DNA from: Diphasiastrum complanatum | Taxonomy: Eukaryota; Streptophyta; Lycopodiopsida; Lycopodiales; Lycopodiaceae | DNA length: 64,000 nucleotides | Reading direction: 5' to 3' | Assembly (NCBI GenBank): GCA_029204225.1 | Contig: CM055095.1 | Location: forward strand, 34,311,078 to 34,375,077 | Shown here: piece after piece, positions 1 to 11,290 of the stretch | Position numbering within the stretch: position 1 is the stretch's first letter | Layout of the letters: every line of letters starts with the position of its first letter | Translations under genes and position numbers: made by a program | The notes under the pieces: model-generated | Told to the model about the DNA's origin: nothing | The model's database searches: none | What the model saw: only the letters and a program-made list of their open reading frames with translations

Positions 1-264
1 ATGTTAAGGAAATGACTCTGGCAAAGTGTGGGACAACCCTAAATGAGATTTAAGGGCACCTTCTCCTTTTTCGCGAAAAACCCGACAGTGTCGCTTGTGG
101 CTGTTTTTAGTTCATTTCTGCAGAGCTACAATTTTGGTTCATTTATGCAGACATAACGTTTACGACCAATTTCACCGCTTATCAGCAATCAATGACAAGG
201 ACCGGATGGATGTTAGCTGATCACCAGCCAACTGACGATCGCAATTGACGACCTAATCTCTTAG

Positions 265-272
265 TATAAATA
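265..272 (+). promoter_or_regulatory. TATA box of the element A 5' LTR
   Basis: TATAAATA, preserved in the 3' LTR at 6421-6428. In copia LTRs such a box drives the genomic RNA, with transcription expected to start about 30 bases downstream. That would place the CT tract at 338-458 in the transcribed R/U5 leader. The role is inferred from position. Confidence 0.55.
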
Positions 273-335
273 GTTGTTCATATTCATATAGTTTTATAAT
301 TAGAAGTGAAGATTATCAGAAGCATTTGAATAGTT

Positions 336-461
<126 letters not shown>

Positions 462-662
462 CCTACGAGCTTGAACACTCGAGCATTCTAGCTCACTTCT
501 TAGAGTTGTTTTAAAAATTGATATTGCGCTACTGCTTATCAACATTACGCTTAATTCAGACTTTCATTTTAGCCGCTCAGAGATAGCATAGAGTACGCGG
601 CTTTGATCCGCAACTTATTGTACTCATTTATTTTTGTTTCGTTTTGAATCAATACTTCTTCC

Positions 663-1146
663 TTGGAAGACCAATCACAACCTTCTTCCTTGCCATTATC
701 TCCAATGACTTGAAGTTGAGGTGTCCCATCCTTTTGTGCCAAACCTCTTGAATAGAAATTTGCTCCCTTGCAACACATCCAACTTGGTTAGCAATAACAC
801 AAGCATCAAGTTTGAACAACTTCCCTTGCCTTTTACCTTTTCCAATCAAGACATCCTTCCTTTTGATCAAACAAGCATCTCCATCAAACTCCACCTTGAG
901 GCCCTTACTTAGCATTTGACTCACACTAAGCAAATTCTTGGTAATAGATGGAATAAACAAGACATCCTCCAAATGAACATTCCTATTTGTAGAGAGAGAA
1001 ATAAGAATTGTGCCAATCCCTTTGATTGCACACTCACCATCATTGGCCATGTAGATCACCCTCTTGTCATCTCCATATGCCAACAAAGAAGTGAAGTACT
1101 CTTTGTGAAAGGTCATGTGTGAACTTGCTCCACCAAATGCTTTCAA
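663..1146 (-). pseudogene. Copia protease-flank/gag-pre-integrase fragment
   Basis: The translation shows GGASSHMTFHKEYF, the segment just after a copia protease active site, then a NLLSVSQML-type stretch and the gag-pre-integrase pattern WHKRMGHLNFKS. The expected active-site Asp-Ser-Gly is replaced by Phe-Gly-Gly because the reading frame runs straight from the leader. There is no ATG at the expected place: the open frame begins with a TTG-type codon. The same junction occurs in element B at 30741. The fragment ends after GLPRK at the truncation point, so it is non-functional on its own. Confidence 0.8.
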
Positions 1147-1643
1147 GAAATCACCAAGATTTGAAACTATCTCACAAATTCTCTTCTAGCACTTATCCAA
1201 GCATATCAACACATAGAATCATGGAATCTTGATCGACCTATGATCTATCCTCAATCTAATGACTTTTGCCACTTCCTAAGATTGAAACACACTCAAATGA
1301 CGTCCAGCAGCCTCACTATCTAGAGATCCAATCAAAATTAGGGTTTTGACAAAATCACAAAAAATTGACTATTCCAAATCTACATGCAAATGCTGAAAAT
1401 TTGATATGCAATCTATAAGCCACCACTTAGGCTGAACCAATGATCCAAAAATCGGCCAAATCCAGTATGTGAATTCAAAAATAGAAATTGAACAAGTATA
1501 TTGACCTATTTAGTGTTTTGATCTACAAAAAGTCCAATCTACAAAAGCAAAAAATCCGATTTTGGTGTAGAATCCTCTCTAGCATGCTCTAGACTTAATA
1601 TCTTCACCAAATCATTGATAGATCTGATTTCCTCCTTCATCAA

Positions 1644-1655
1644 GCTCTGATACCA
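1644..1655 (-). other. Primer-binding site
   Basis: On the minus strand this reads TGGTATCAGAGC, directly next to the LTR end at 1656. This is the usual plant copia site complementary to the initiator methionine tRNA. Confidence 0.85.
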
Positions 1656-2305
1656 TGTGAAAGATTTCAGATCCTTAAGATCCAATCTACTTGAATGATC
1701 TTTGGTTAGAAAGAAAAATACACTACCAATTTCACCAATGTAAAAAAATCAGCATCTACACACAATTTGAGATGCAAACACTAATAGAACTTGATCAAAC
1801 TTGAATGAAAGGATTATGTACTGTTGTTGTCCGTACAAAACCAGCAAGTTACTGTATTTCACGCGTGTGGATCCAAAATTAGCAAACATAGATCATTCTA
1901 CACATAGAATTGCAAGCAATCACCAAGATAGTGCACCAATGGATAGTAGAACCCAAGAGAACCATGTATAAGCATGAAATGAGATAGAGAAGAGAGAAGA
2001 TTACTCTCTCCACGAGTTACATCCTTTTATAGCAGGTCCAAACCCTATTTGTCCACTTGGCTTTCCCACCAAAATGCTAACCCTACTAATTTTGGGTCTA
2101 GATTCAATCTACCCAACTTATTCAAATTGAATCTACTCAAACTTGCATTCTATCTTTCCCAAACTTTCAAAAAGTGTTTATTCAAATGAAATTTAGACTA
2201 ATGAACTTTGAAAAGTCAACCTCTAAGTCTAAAACAAGTTTTGGCCTCAATATGCCAAATATGAAAATATTGCAAAATGTGATGAAACTAGTTGAATCTT
2301 TCACA
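1656..2305 (-). mobile_element. 5' LTR of the family B fragment
   Basis: 650 bp, with ends TGTGAAAGATT and AATCTTTCACA (an 11-bp inverted repeat in TG...CA form). It matches the B LTRs at 27065-27714 and 31251-31890. A TATAAAAGG box lies on the minus strand near 2026-2034. Confidence 0.88.
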
Positions 2306-2389
2306 ATGATCATATCAACACACAGAGATTTAACTCTTACTAGAGTTATCATTATGTTGTTGTAAGAAGATAATCGAAGAAGTCAGGAC

Positions 2390-3304
2390 ACTACATCTAC
2401 TTCTTCCTCTCAGGCTCTATATGCCAACAAAGGCTCAAAGCGACAGAAGCATAAAAGCTCCAAGAAGGCTGCAATGAATTAGAAGCCAACTCAAAGTCAA
2501 GCACAATCATCAGATCCACAATCGAAGAAGAAGATGTTTTGCAAGTATTGCAAGCGCAATAACCATGAGATCAAGGACTGCCGAATTCTCCAAGCGAAGA
2601 ACGCAGCCAAGCAACCTTATCAACAAGAAAACACGGTTTCATCATCTCTCCAGGGCGAAGTGGACGAAGGCGCATTCATGGTCAAAGATCAAAGCGCATT
2701 TTTGGATGATTCATGGTTTATGGATTCTGGAACAACTCAACATATGACCAATCAACGTGAGATCTTCAACTCCTACACTCCTTACAACACGAAGAGATTT
2801 GTTCACCTTGGTGACAATAGTACTCACACTATTGAAGGTGAAGGTACTATAAGATTACAGTTCCAGCATGATCAATTCAAATTACTATCAAAGGTCTTAT
2901 ATGTTCCTAAACTCTCTACAAATCTGTTATCAGTGAGTAGAATGACGAATTTAGGTCATAAGTTAGAATTTGAATCTGATCAATGCAAAATAGTTGATAG
3001 GCGTAATAAGATCCTTGCACTCGACAAGAGGCAGAGTTACTTATATAGATTGTCACATTGCTATTCTGAGTCTAGTCAAGTCTTGAAAACCTTTGTTCTG
3101 GTCAATAAAGCATTACTATGGCATCATTGCTTAGGACACTTGAATCGCGCATCTGTTATGAATATGTCCAAACAATTCATGGTCCTTGATCTCGACTATC
3201 CTTCTGGTCAGGTCAATCTCCCTATCTGTTATAGCTGCATCTTTGGAAGCAGGCTAGGATTCCTTTTAGATCAAACCATATGCATGCAACAAAAGATCTG
3301 TTAG
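2390..3304 (+). pseudogene. Copia A gag C-terminus and protease
   Basis: The zinc knuckle CKYCKRNNHEIKDC (Cys-x2-Cys-x4-His-x4-Cys) near 2537-2578 marks the end of gag. The protease motif FMDSGTTQHM (Asp-Ser-Gly) lies near 2720-2750, and the gag-pre-integrase segment LLWHHCLGHLNRAS near 3115-3156. These belong to one Gag-Pol polyprotein in autonomous copia elements. The gag N-terminus is gone. A frameshift at about 3280-3304 moves the remainder into the next frame. The readable frame starts at 2534, but its Met is internal to gag and not a true start. Confidence 0.85.
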
Positions 3305-4170
3305 ATGTTGTTCATACAGATAGATGTGGACCTATGCAAACTTCTTCATTACTAGATGCAAAGTATTTCATTACCTTTATTGACGAATTCTCTAGAAGAA
3401 CAGTTGTTTATTTCATTAAACAAAAATCAAAGGCTTTCATCAAATTCAAACAATTCAAAGAGCATGATGAGAATCAAACTGGCAAACGAATCAAAGCATT
3501 GAGATTAGATAACAGGAGAGAATACATCTCCAACAAATTCAAGGACTATTGCCTTAACAACGACATTGAGCAACAATACATCACTTCCTATTCGCCTCAG
3601 TCAAATGGTCTTGTTGAGAGAAAGAACATAACCTTAGTTGAATCAGCAAAGTGCATGTTATCACATGTGACACTTCTGAAGTGCTTCTGGACTGAAGCTG
3701 TTTCAACAGCAACCTATATTCAGAACAAATATTCTACTAAAGGCCTCTCAAACAAAACATCATTCGAGATTTGGATAGGTACCAAACCTTCTTTATCAAA
3801 CTTACGAGGTCTTGGATGTATTGCTTTTGCGCAGATTCCTCGTGATCTTAGGAAGAAGCTCGACTTCTAGAGTATCAAGTGTATTTTCATCAGCTATACT
3901 ACTTCAGATCAAGCCTACAAGTTGTTCGATCTCATCGAGTCGAAGATATTCACTAACCAGGATGTCATCTTTATCAAAGATCAGTTTCAAGACCTCAAAG
4001 GAAAGGGCAGTTCCCATGTAGCCGACCTATCAGATTCTCCTGACGCTTTGAACTTTCCAGTTCTTCAGTCGACTATTCCTATTGAAGGTCCAAGCTCCTC
4101 TACTCTTGACGAACAACAAATCAACGATGGATTAGAAGATGATGATGTTGCAGATCAGCAACTATAGTAT
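3280..4170 (+). pseudogene. Copia A integrase
   Basis: The retroviral-type integrase core shows all three catalytic positions: Asp in VHTD, Asp in LRLDN and Glu in GLVERKN, spaced as in copia integrases, followed by the usual WTEAVSTATYIQNK-like segment. The enzyme would insert element DNA into the genome. Stops near 3868-3870 and at 4165-4167 break the frame, and the acidic linker to RT follows. Decayed. Confidence 0.85.
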
Positions 4171-4199
4171 GATGAAAATAATCAACTTCCTGTATTACC

Positions 4200-5004
4200 C
4201 AAAAGATCTTCAAGAACCAGCAGACCACCTAACCGGTATATCGACGAGTTTGCAGCTTATCTTGTTCAGGAACCGACGTCTGTCCAAGAGGCACTCAGTC
4301 AGTCTGATTTAGATCTCTAGAAAGAAACTATGGATAAAGAGTATTCATCTGTTATCAAGAACCAAACGTGGACGATTGTCGAATTACCTGCCAGCAGAAA
4401 CGTAGTTGATTGCAAATGGATTTTCAAAGTCAAGTACAATGCAGATGGAAGCATCAACATGGGAAAAGCATGACTTGTAGCCAGAGGATTTTCTCATGTA
4501 TACAACGTCGATTACATTGAGACTTTCAGTCCAATAGTCAAGCATTCTTCTATTCGACTTTTGCTATCATTTGCCGCTACAACAAATTTGGAAATACATC
4601 AAATGAATGTACAGACAACATATCTCAATGGAGTTATCAAAGTAGACATTTACATGGTGCAACTCGAAGGTTATATTATCGAGGGTAAACACAATTATGT
4701 GTGTAAACTCCATAAGGCACTTTATGACTTGAAGCAATCTGCTCGAGCATGGTTTCAAAGGATCAATACTTTTCTTATTGATCACGACTACACACCTAGC
4801 TCTTCAGATTCAAACGTTTACTTCAAAGTAGTGCAGCAGTCTTTTATCATTATCACTTTGTATGTGGATGATACATTGCTTTTCAACAACAGTACTGATT
4901 TGATAAAAGAAGCCAAGACAATGTTATCTTCCGAATTCAACATGATCGATCTAGGTGAAGCTCATTTATGCCTTGGTATACAAATCCACAGAAACAGAAA
5001 ATAG
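4200..5004 (+). pseudogene. Copia A reverse transcriptase
   Basis: The N-terminal RT pattern CKWIFKVKYNADGS is at about 4411-4455 and the YVDD catalytic box at about 4861-4872 (LYVDDTLLF). The motif A aspartate normally in IHQMDV is asparagine here (IHQMNVQTTYLNG), which would inactivate the polymerase even without the in-frame stops near 4318, 4473 and 5002-5004. The domain order after integrase is that of Ty1/copia, not gypsy. Confidence 0.87.
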
Positions 5005-5007
5005 AAG

Positions 5008-5860
5008 TTGGTCTACATAACACAACAGAGGTACATCTACAACATGCTAGTCAGAGATAATATGATGAATTGCAAGTTAGCTCTCTCACCAATGAAACCA
5101 GGACTCAAATTGTCAAAGGACCAGTATCCCCAAACAATTCATGAGAAACAGCAGATGCGTGACTATCCTTACCATACTATTATAGAATCTCTTATGTACA
5201 CCATGATCTATACCAGGCCAGACATAGCTTTTGCAGTTAGCTCTCTCAGTCAGTATATGACTAATCCTGGTATAACACATTGGAAGGCTCTTATCAGCGC
5301 CATGAGATATCTTCGAGCTACTATGGACTTTTGCATTTGTTATGGAACAGTCGGCAACGACAAACTCAATTTACTCAATGGTTACACAGATGCAAGTTGG
5401 GCAGGAGATGTAGACACTCGTAAATCTACTTCCGGATTTACCTTCTTCCTCAACAATGGTCCAGTTTCTTGGAACATACACAAGCAATGTTCGATAGCTC
5501 TATCTTCCACTGAATCGTAGTATATCGCAGCCTCTCAAGCTACAAAGGAAGCAATTGGTTGAGAAACTTACTCTCAGATATCGGTCCGAAGCAATATGCT
5601 CCGACGACATTATTTTGTGACAATCAAAGTGCCATCGCTTTATTAGCCAACCCTAGATCTCATTCCAGGAGTAAGCACATTGAACTGAAGTATCATTTCG
5701 TCAGAAGCGAAGTTCTCAACGAAGAGGTCAGATTGTAGTACTGTAGAACGCAAGATATGACAGTAGATGTTTTTACTAAAGCATTAAGTTTGGAGTCACA
5801 CAGAAGATTCTGTGTAGAACTAAGTTCGAAGGTCAAGGCATTCAAGGATTCAGATTAAGG
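5008..5860 (+). pseudogene. Copia A RT C-terminus and RNase H
   Basis: It contains MYTMIYTRPDIAFAVSSLSQY (RT connection) and RNase H signatures GYTDASWAGD, ALSSTES, FCDNQSAIAL and DVFTKAL. Stops near 5518 and 5560 and a frameshift interrupt it. It ends with a stop just before the polypurine tract at 5856, as expected for the last domain of a copia polyprotein. RNase H removes the RNA template during reverse transcription. Confidence 0.85.
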
Positions 5861-5865
5861 GGGAG
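5856..5865 (+). other. Polypurine tract of element A
   Basis: AAGGGGGAG-type purine run directly before the 3' LTR start TGTTGG. It would prime plus-strand synthesis. The same tract precedes the LTRs at 8311 and 43243. Confidence 0.8.
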
Positions 5866-6716
5866 TGTTGGATTATTCTCCTTCTTACCAATCGACTAAT
5901 CGATTTTAATCTTCATCCATTGTTTATCCAATTCCGCAGATTTTCCCGTGTGTTTACACAGTCTGTAGAATTACAAGTGTTTTTACACAGTCTGCAGAAT
6001 TACACAGAGTTTACAACAGTGTCTCCTTTTTCGCCTGTCAAGAATCCCGTTGAAAAATGTAGCTTCTCCTTTTTCGCATTTTTTGCCTGATAGAAATCTC
6101 GTGTAAAATCACAGTGTCGCATTTTTCGCTTTTTCCAAAGAGCCTCAAATGTTAAGAAAATGACTCTAGCAAAGTGTGGGGCAACTCTAAATGAGATTTA
6201 AGGGCACCTTCGGCTTTTTCAACATTTTGCGAAAAACCTGACAATGTCACCTGTGGCTATTATTAGTTCGTTTCTGCAGAGCTACAGTTTTGGTTCATTT
6301 ATGCAAACTAAACATTTACGGCCAATTTCACTGCTTATCAACAATCAATGACAATGACTGGATGGATGCCAGCTGATCACCAACCAACTGGCGATCACAA
6401 TTGACGACCTAATTTCTTAGTATAAATAGTTGTTCATATTCATACAGTTTTATAATCAGAAGTGAAGATTATCAGAAGCATTTGAATAGTTAGCTCTCCC
6501 TCTCTCAAGCCTACGAGATTGAACACTCTTTAGTATTTTAGCTCACTTCTTAGAGCTGTTTTAAAATTGCTATTGCGCTTCTGCTTATCAGCATTGCGCT
6601 TAATTCAAACTTTCATTTTTGCCGCTCAGAGATAACATAGAGTACACGGCTTTGATCTGCAACTTATTGTACTCATTTACTTGTGATTCGTTTTGGATCA
6701 ATACTATCATTAATTG
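5866..6716 (+). mobile_element. 3' LTR of copia element A
   Basis: Starts TGTTGGATTATTC after the polypurine tract and ends at about ...CAATACTATCA, which gives about 851 bp in TG...CA form. The end is inferred from where similarity with the 5' LTR is lost. TATAAATA lies at 6421-6428. The U3 part carries TTTTTCGC and CAGTGTCGC words that recur, in both orientations, in the LTRs at 8311 and 43243. Confidence 0.82.
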
Positions 6717-7545
6717 CGTTCAACTTCGTCTCAGAATGTATGCGTTTTCTAGAGTTCTTCGTGACTAATTATTTCTCTGATAATTTTTTATGCTTAATTG
6801 TTTGGCTACGTAATCACTGTAGTATTGGCGATTTCAAAGTTAGTTACTATAAGTTTAAACTTGATTTCTATCACTATTGTCTTGTTTGAAATTGATAGGC
6901 GTAGTCATGCATTGGAAAGATGAAGATAGTATATTCCGCCATGCACGAAAAGTTTTCTTTCTAGACACACGAATTATTTTCATTCGTTTTCTTTTCGAGC
7001 TAGACCTATCTTCTGCACACCACTTTCCGACAAAGAGTTCCAAGGTAATCCCTCGGTATTGTTAATGAAATATCACAATATTGGCTCATGAAGCAATGGC
7101 ATTTTCCTATCCTACTATTTCTCCACAATACAAATGAAAAAAACAATAAAATAAATACTCTCTCTATTTCAATAATAGTTTAAATGGACTGAGTTACATG
7201 AAGCACGAAGGATGAGTTTCATCTTCAAACCCTAACCTAATATGCAAGTTACATCTTTAATTTGAGCCTTACATTACGACAAATGGTCAAGATGAAACAT
7301 TGGTAAAGGCAATCAATAAAATATAATAACTTGTGTAGCACTCCAAAGATGTAACTTGAGACTAACGTTTGCACAATAAATAATATCTTCTTAACTTGGC
7401 CTCACATGTTGGCCTAATATAGGTATTTTATATTATCATGTGCACAAACTCCCATAATGTAAACAATACTACATTGGCCTAAATTAACATTTGCAATGTT
7501 GGCCTAAGTTGCCATTTGAAAAAACTTTTACAATTTGTGTTAAAT
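6717..7545. other. Non-coding stretch, nothing recognised
   Basis: AT-rich sequence downstream of element A. Short ORFs at 6683-7065 show no family motifs. No tRNA, LTR or inverted repeat was recognised. Confidence 0.5.
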
Positions 7546-7577
<32 letters not shown>

Positions 7578-7624
7578 TTTAATTTGTGTGAGAAAAAATG
7601 AGAGATTAATTTATAGATTTTGTG

Positions 7625-7662
<38 letters not shown>
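7546..7662. repeat. GA, G9 and AC simple repeats
   Basis: (GA)n at about 7546-7569 runs into a G homopolymer (about 7569-7577), then (AC)n at 7626-7662. ORFs reading Thr-His or Val-Cys repeats here are artefacts. Confidence 0.92.
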
Positions 7663-7669
<7 letters not shown>

Positions 7670-8075
7670 CATATCCTCCCCCTCCCCACGATCTGTGGCA
7701 CAACATTCTTTTCATTTTCAATTCTTTTTTGCGAGACGACGCATTGTGTGTGCCCCTCTCCATGTTGCCGAGAGAGTGGAAAAAATGTAAAAGGGGGTTG
7801 TGCCAAGGCCTCCCCACCTCCCTCCCCAAAAAAAAAAATGGGGGGAGACAGGGGTGGGGGAATGTAGCCCTCTAGAGAAAAGAATGTGTTTGGAGGCTAA
7901 ATCATCTCCTTCCTCCCCCCACTCCCACCCACCCACACAGACACACACCCCCCCCCCCCGAAAAAACTTTTTTGTGGGGCTCGGGGATGGGGCCTTTATA
8001 TTTTTTCGAGGGGAGGGAGTGAAAAATAAAATAAAGAGCCCACTTAAGAAAACAACTCTCCCCACAAATCAGAGA
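7663..8075. repeat. Purine/pyrimidine-rich low-complexity block
   Basis: C-rich and G-rich runs with A11 at 7828-7838 and C12 at 7948-7959. Overlapping ORFs on both strands are rich in Pro, Gly, Lys and His, as expected from composition. No protein family is visible. Confidence 0.7.
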
Positions 8076-8101
8076 TCGAATGTGGCCGAAAGTCACCTCA
8101 T

Positions 8102-8300
8102 TGTGGCCTGTCATGTAGGCCTGCCACATGGCAAACCATGTAGGCTTGGGGTTTGACACGTTGTCACGTGGCAAGCCACATAGGCCTACTATAGGCTTGT
8201 GTAGCAGGCCACATATGCATGTCATAGGCCTGCTATCTGCCAGGCTTGTCGCAGGCTGTCACATGGCAAGCCATGTAGGTCGGACACATGGCAATCCACA
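8102..8300. repeat. Short imperfect repeats of CCACATGGCAAGCCATGTAGG type
   Basis: The words TGGCAAGCCA, CATGTAGGC and GGCCTGCCACATGG recur about five times with self-complementary arms (for example ACATGGCAAGCCATGT). It directly precedes the purine tract and LTR start at 8301-8311, so it may belong to the internal part of that element. No coding sequence was recognised. Confidence 0.6.
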
Positions 8301-8310
8301 TTAGGGGGAG

Positions 8311-9185
8311 TGTTGGACTTTCCCTGAAATTCAATTGGTAATGAGAATTTGTTCATTACCTTCATGCATAACTGTTGGCAAAACGGTCTGCATTTTTGCT
8401 CACAGTTTTTGACAGCCGAAAAATGCGAAAAATGCGACATTGCATTTTTACATGCAATTTTTTGACAGACGAGAAAAGTGAAAAATACGACACTGCATTT
8501 TTACATGCAATCTCTGACAGCCAACAAATGTGAAAAATGCGACACTGCATTTTTACATGCAATTCCTAATAGGCGAAAAATGTGACACTGCATTTTTACA
8601 TGCATTTCCTGACAGACGAAAAATGCGACACTGCATTTTTACATGCAATTTATGACAGGCGAAAACTGTGACACTTGCCTTTAAAGTTGCGAAGGTTGCC
8701 CGTAAGTAAAGGCAAAGGCCAAAAGCCAAGGAGTGTCGCGACAATCGTCTACAAATTTACAAGGAATTCCATGTACAGACCATTACGTCTTTATGCTCCA
8801 ACAATGAACCAGTCTATTGTTTAGTTTAGCAGCTGCTAACTATCTTGTAATTATAAAGTTAAGATAGCACAAGATCTTCCAACTGCTATATAAGCAAATG
8901 AGCGATTAAAGAAAAAAAAAAACAGAGGCGGACCTGCTCAGCGTTCGCGTTCTTCCTGCAGCAAGCAATAGCAGCTGACATTTCTATGTTAGTGATTCAT
9001 GTAGAATTATTGTTGTGATGTTTCCGCCTTCCATCACTTATTGTCTTGTAGTATTCTACAATGTGGCACACTGCTACGGATTCACGTTGTTTTTCTGTAG
9101 TAGTTAACAATAGCTGACATTTCTATGTTAGTGATTTATATTTATAGTAGTTGACGTTTCTACGTCAGTGATTCACTCAGCGATA
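8311..9185 (+). mobile_element. Isolated copia-type LTR (right edge estimated)
   Basis: Begins TGTTGGACTTT right after the purine tract TTAGGGGGAG, as in element A and in the LTR at 43243. It has a TATATAAG box at 8887-8894 and a segment like 43590-43690 (TGCTCCA..., TTGTAATTATAAA, CAACTGCTATATAA). No RNase H is visible upstream, so it is either the end of a non-autonomous element or what remains of a decayed one. The right end is only estimated from the TATA-to-end distance in element A. Confidence 0.6.
8401..8675 (+). repeat. Minisatellite within the LTR
   Basis: About five to six direct copies of a 45-60 bp unit containing GACAGRCGAAAAATG, TGCGACACTGC and ATTTTTACATGCAAT. The copies vary in length and sequence. 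The inverse word CAGTGTCGCATTTTT occurs singly in the element A 3' LTR. Confidence 0.85.
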
Positions 9186-9522
9186 TTGCAGCTGTGTACA
9201 AATGTATTGTCCATCCAATTATTTGATGTACATAATTTATTGTGCCATTCATTTCTGTTATTGCAAGAATGTTATTGTTTATGTCTTGTTTCAGCTCAAT
9301 GCATGTTGATCTATGACACCTCAGTCACTGGCTTAATCTCTTGCAATTGTGACTGATAAGTAGCTCTCTTTATGAGTGATTGCATCCACTAATCACAAGT
9401 AGTTCTACACACAATTAGAATGATTCATGCACAAGCAACGACATTCTTAAACACACATTGTACATAGATGCTTCAAACAAACGCTTTAAATTCCAGTACT
9501 AAAAGATGTAAATATTGATATA
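9186..9522. other. Non-coding stretch, nothing recognised
   Basis: No coding pattern or repeat beyond short words shared with the preceding LTR region (ctgacatttctatgttagtgatt is repeated near 8977 and 9114 with small changes). Confidence 0.4.
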
Positions 9523-10030
9523 TGCCTTTTTAGCATCCATTAATTACAACACGAACCTTGGTTCCTTGTTCGAGTTGCTAACTCGGACCTGCTTCAAGTT
9601 GCTAACTCAAAACTAGTTCAATGCATGATTGTGAATGTGAACTTAGATAGTTTCTCCTAGCCCAACCCAACAAGATTTTTGTTTTGAAATGCATATGTAC
9701 AAGTTCTTACTGCTCACACAAATTAGAGTCATTATTGGCAATATTCAATAGCAAAGACAATGCGCATCTACCTTGATCAACTTTAACAACTCTCAAAATT
9801 CAATGAAAAAAAGAGTCTAGATGATTGAATAGAGCCAAGTGCTAGTGTGATTCTCTTCACTTGAACCAAGCCTTTTTATCATCCATTAATTACAACTTGA
9901 ACCTGGTTCGAGTTGCTACCTCAAATCTAGTACAAGTCATGAATCATGAACATAACTTGGGTAGGTTCTTCTAGCACAAACCAATAAGTTTTTGTTGTGA
10001 TGTCGGAATACACAAGTCACCGAAGTCAAA
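9523..10030. repeat. Direct duplication of about 345 bp carrying GAACC/GGTTC half-palindromes
   Basis: CATCCATTAATTACAAC followed by a GAACCTTGGTTC or GAACCTGGTTCGAG word occurs at about 9533 and again at about 9878. Similar text continues in both (ATGAATCATGAAC-like, then a TAGGTT/TAGTTT CTYCTAGC word). The GAACCTGGTTCGAG word links this locus to the much larger palindrome-rich arrays at 44-47 and 49-60 kb. Confidence 0.6.
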
Positions 10031-11290
10031 CCACATTCGGGCTAGAAGCACATTGCCTTTGGTAGTGAATGTTGCCATGATATTCAAATGATATTCAAAA
10101 GAAGACATCAAAAGTTGAACCAGGTTTGAGGTGTTTGAAAATCATAGATGATAGGATCATTCCAACACTATAAATCTTTTGAGTGAATCTAACTTGAATT
10201 ATTCCTGCTAGTACCAAGTCTTAACCAAATTGAGTCGAGTTTTTCTTCTATGCAAGTTAGTAGAAGTTTTCTAATATAATGTATGTGTCAATGTTTGCTC
10301 AAATCACATTTCAAACTTGGCCGAGGGCTTGAATTGCTGAAACTGCTATTTCAATGCCTCGGCCCAAGGAGAGAATAACATGTTTTCCAAAGTGTATTGG
10401 AAAGAAGAGAAGATGGGAGAAGAGGAGAGGGAGTGAGATCTGAGATCCATCAATAAATCTAGTATCTACTAGTAGGTTGTTAATACTAACATCATTGAGG
10501 AGTCGGGACTCAGGAGGCAACGACATTCAGAAGACTTAAAAGAGAGTATATTGTTGTTTTGTAATTTGTAAATTTCCAACGAACCCTCAAAGGCCTTCAA
10601 TCTAGTATCAATAACTCCAGTGTCCAAAGTCTACAATGATTCAATGACTATGCTAGCTTTATGTAATATAGACATCCTCGAATCCCAACTTAGCTTGATA
10701 CAGGGTTATTACTAAGTTTACGTATTAAGAATCATGATTTGTCCTAAAAGAGAACCAAAATTCAATAAAAATACAAACTAAAACCAATTTGAATGGTTCG
10801 ACGGTTCGAACAAGGCCTATCTGATTCAAAAGCGGTTCACACCATCGAACCAGCCGGTTCGAACCGAGTATGTAAACATTGGTATGTATCATGCTCGTCA
10901 TATCTAACGAAAGGCACCCTATCTTAGAACATCAACTCAAGCCCAATACAAGTAAGATTCTAGTCCATGTGACTTTAAACACATTGTAGAAAGCCATTTT
11001 AAACAAATGAAAGTTTCTCTGTCTTCATGCTAAACATCTGTAAAGTTGATTCAATGCTAGCTTTTTGAATGATTGTTGCTCTACCTTTATAGACAATTGG
11101 ATACTTTCAATAATTTCGTGGTGTGTCAATTTTAGTAATGACACAAAGTGTGGAGGCAATTGGAACAATATAAATATTGTATTTTGAGATCAACTGCAAC
11201 TAATAGACATAATATAAGCATTAATAATTTTGCTAATTTTTACTTTCTTGAATTGACAAGACGTGTTGTTCCACAAGGCATGAAGTCCAT
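10031..11290. other. Non-coding stretch with a GGTTCGAACC palindrome
   Basis: No family-level coding signal. CGGTTCGAACCG at 10855-10866 is a perfect palindrome within a cluster of GGTTCGA/TCGAACC words (10795-10870). The 3' end near 11285-11310 (TTCAATATTGCAG) could be a splice acceptor for the following gene. Confidence 0.45.

Larger units (their letters stand above)
657..2305 (-). mobile_element. Truncated gag-less copia fragment (family B) inside element A
   Basis: Reading on the minus strand: a 650-bp LTR (2305-1656), a primer-binding site, about 500 bp of leader, then protease-flank and gag-pre-integrase coding sequence that stops at about 660. It is nearly identical to 30255-31890 of element B and shares B's direct joining of leader to protease with no gag. 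The integrase, RT, RNase H and 3' LTR are missing. It sits between the element A 5' LTR and the end of the element A gag, so A has lost its leader and most of gag. No matching target duplication is visible at the truncated end; ATGAT follows the LTR at 2306. Confidence 0.85.

Noticed and set aside
2174-2365. Short plus-strand ORF across the LTR/gag junction
   Set aside because: It runs from the minus-strand LTR into element A without homologous text.
7516-8225. Several overlapping ORFs on both strands
   Set aside because: Pro/His/Gly/Lys-rich translations of low-complexity DNA; no motif, and mutually exclusive frames.
8102-8675. CRISPR-like array
   Set aside because: Repeats are directly adjacent, variable in length and without unique spacers; a minisatellite in a plant LTR fits better.
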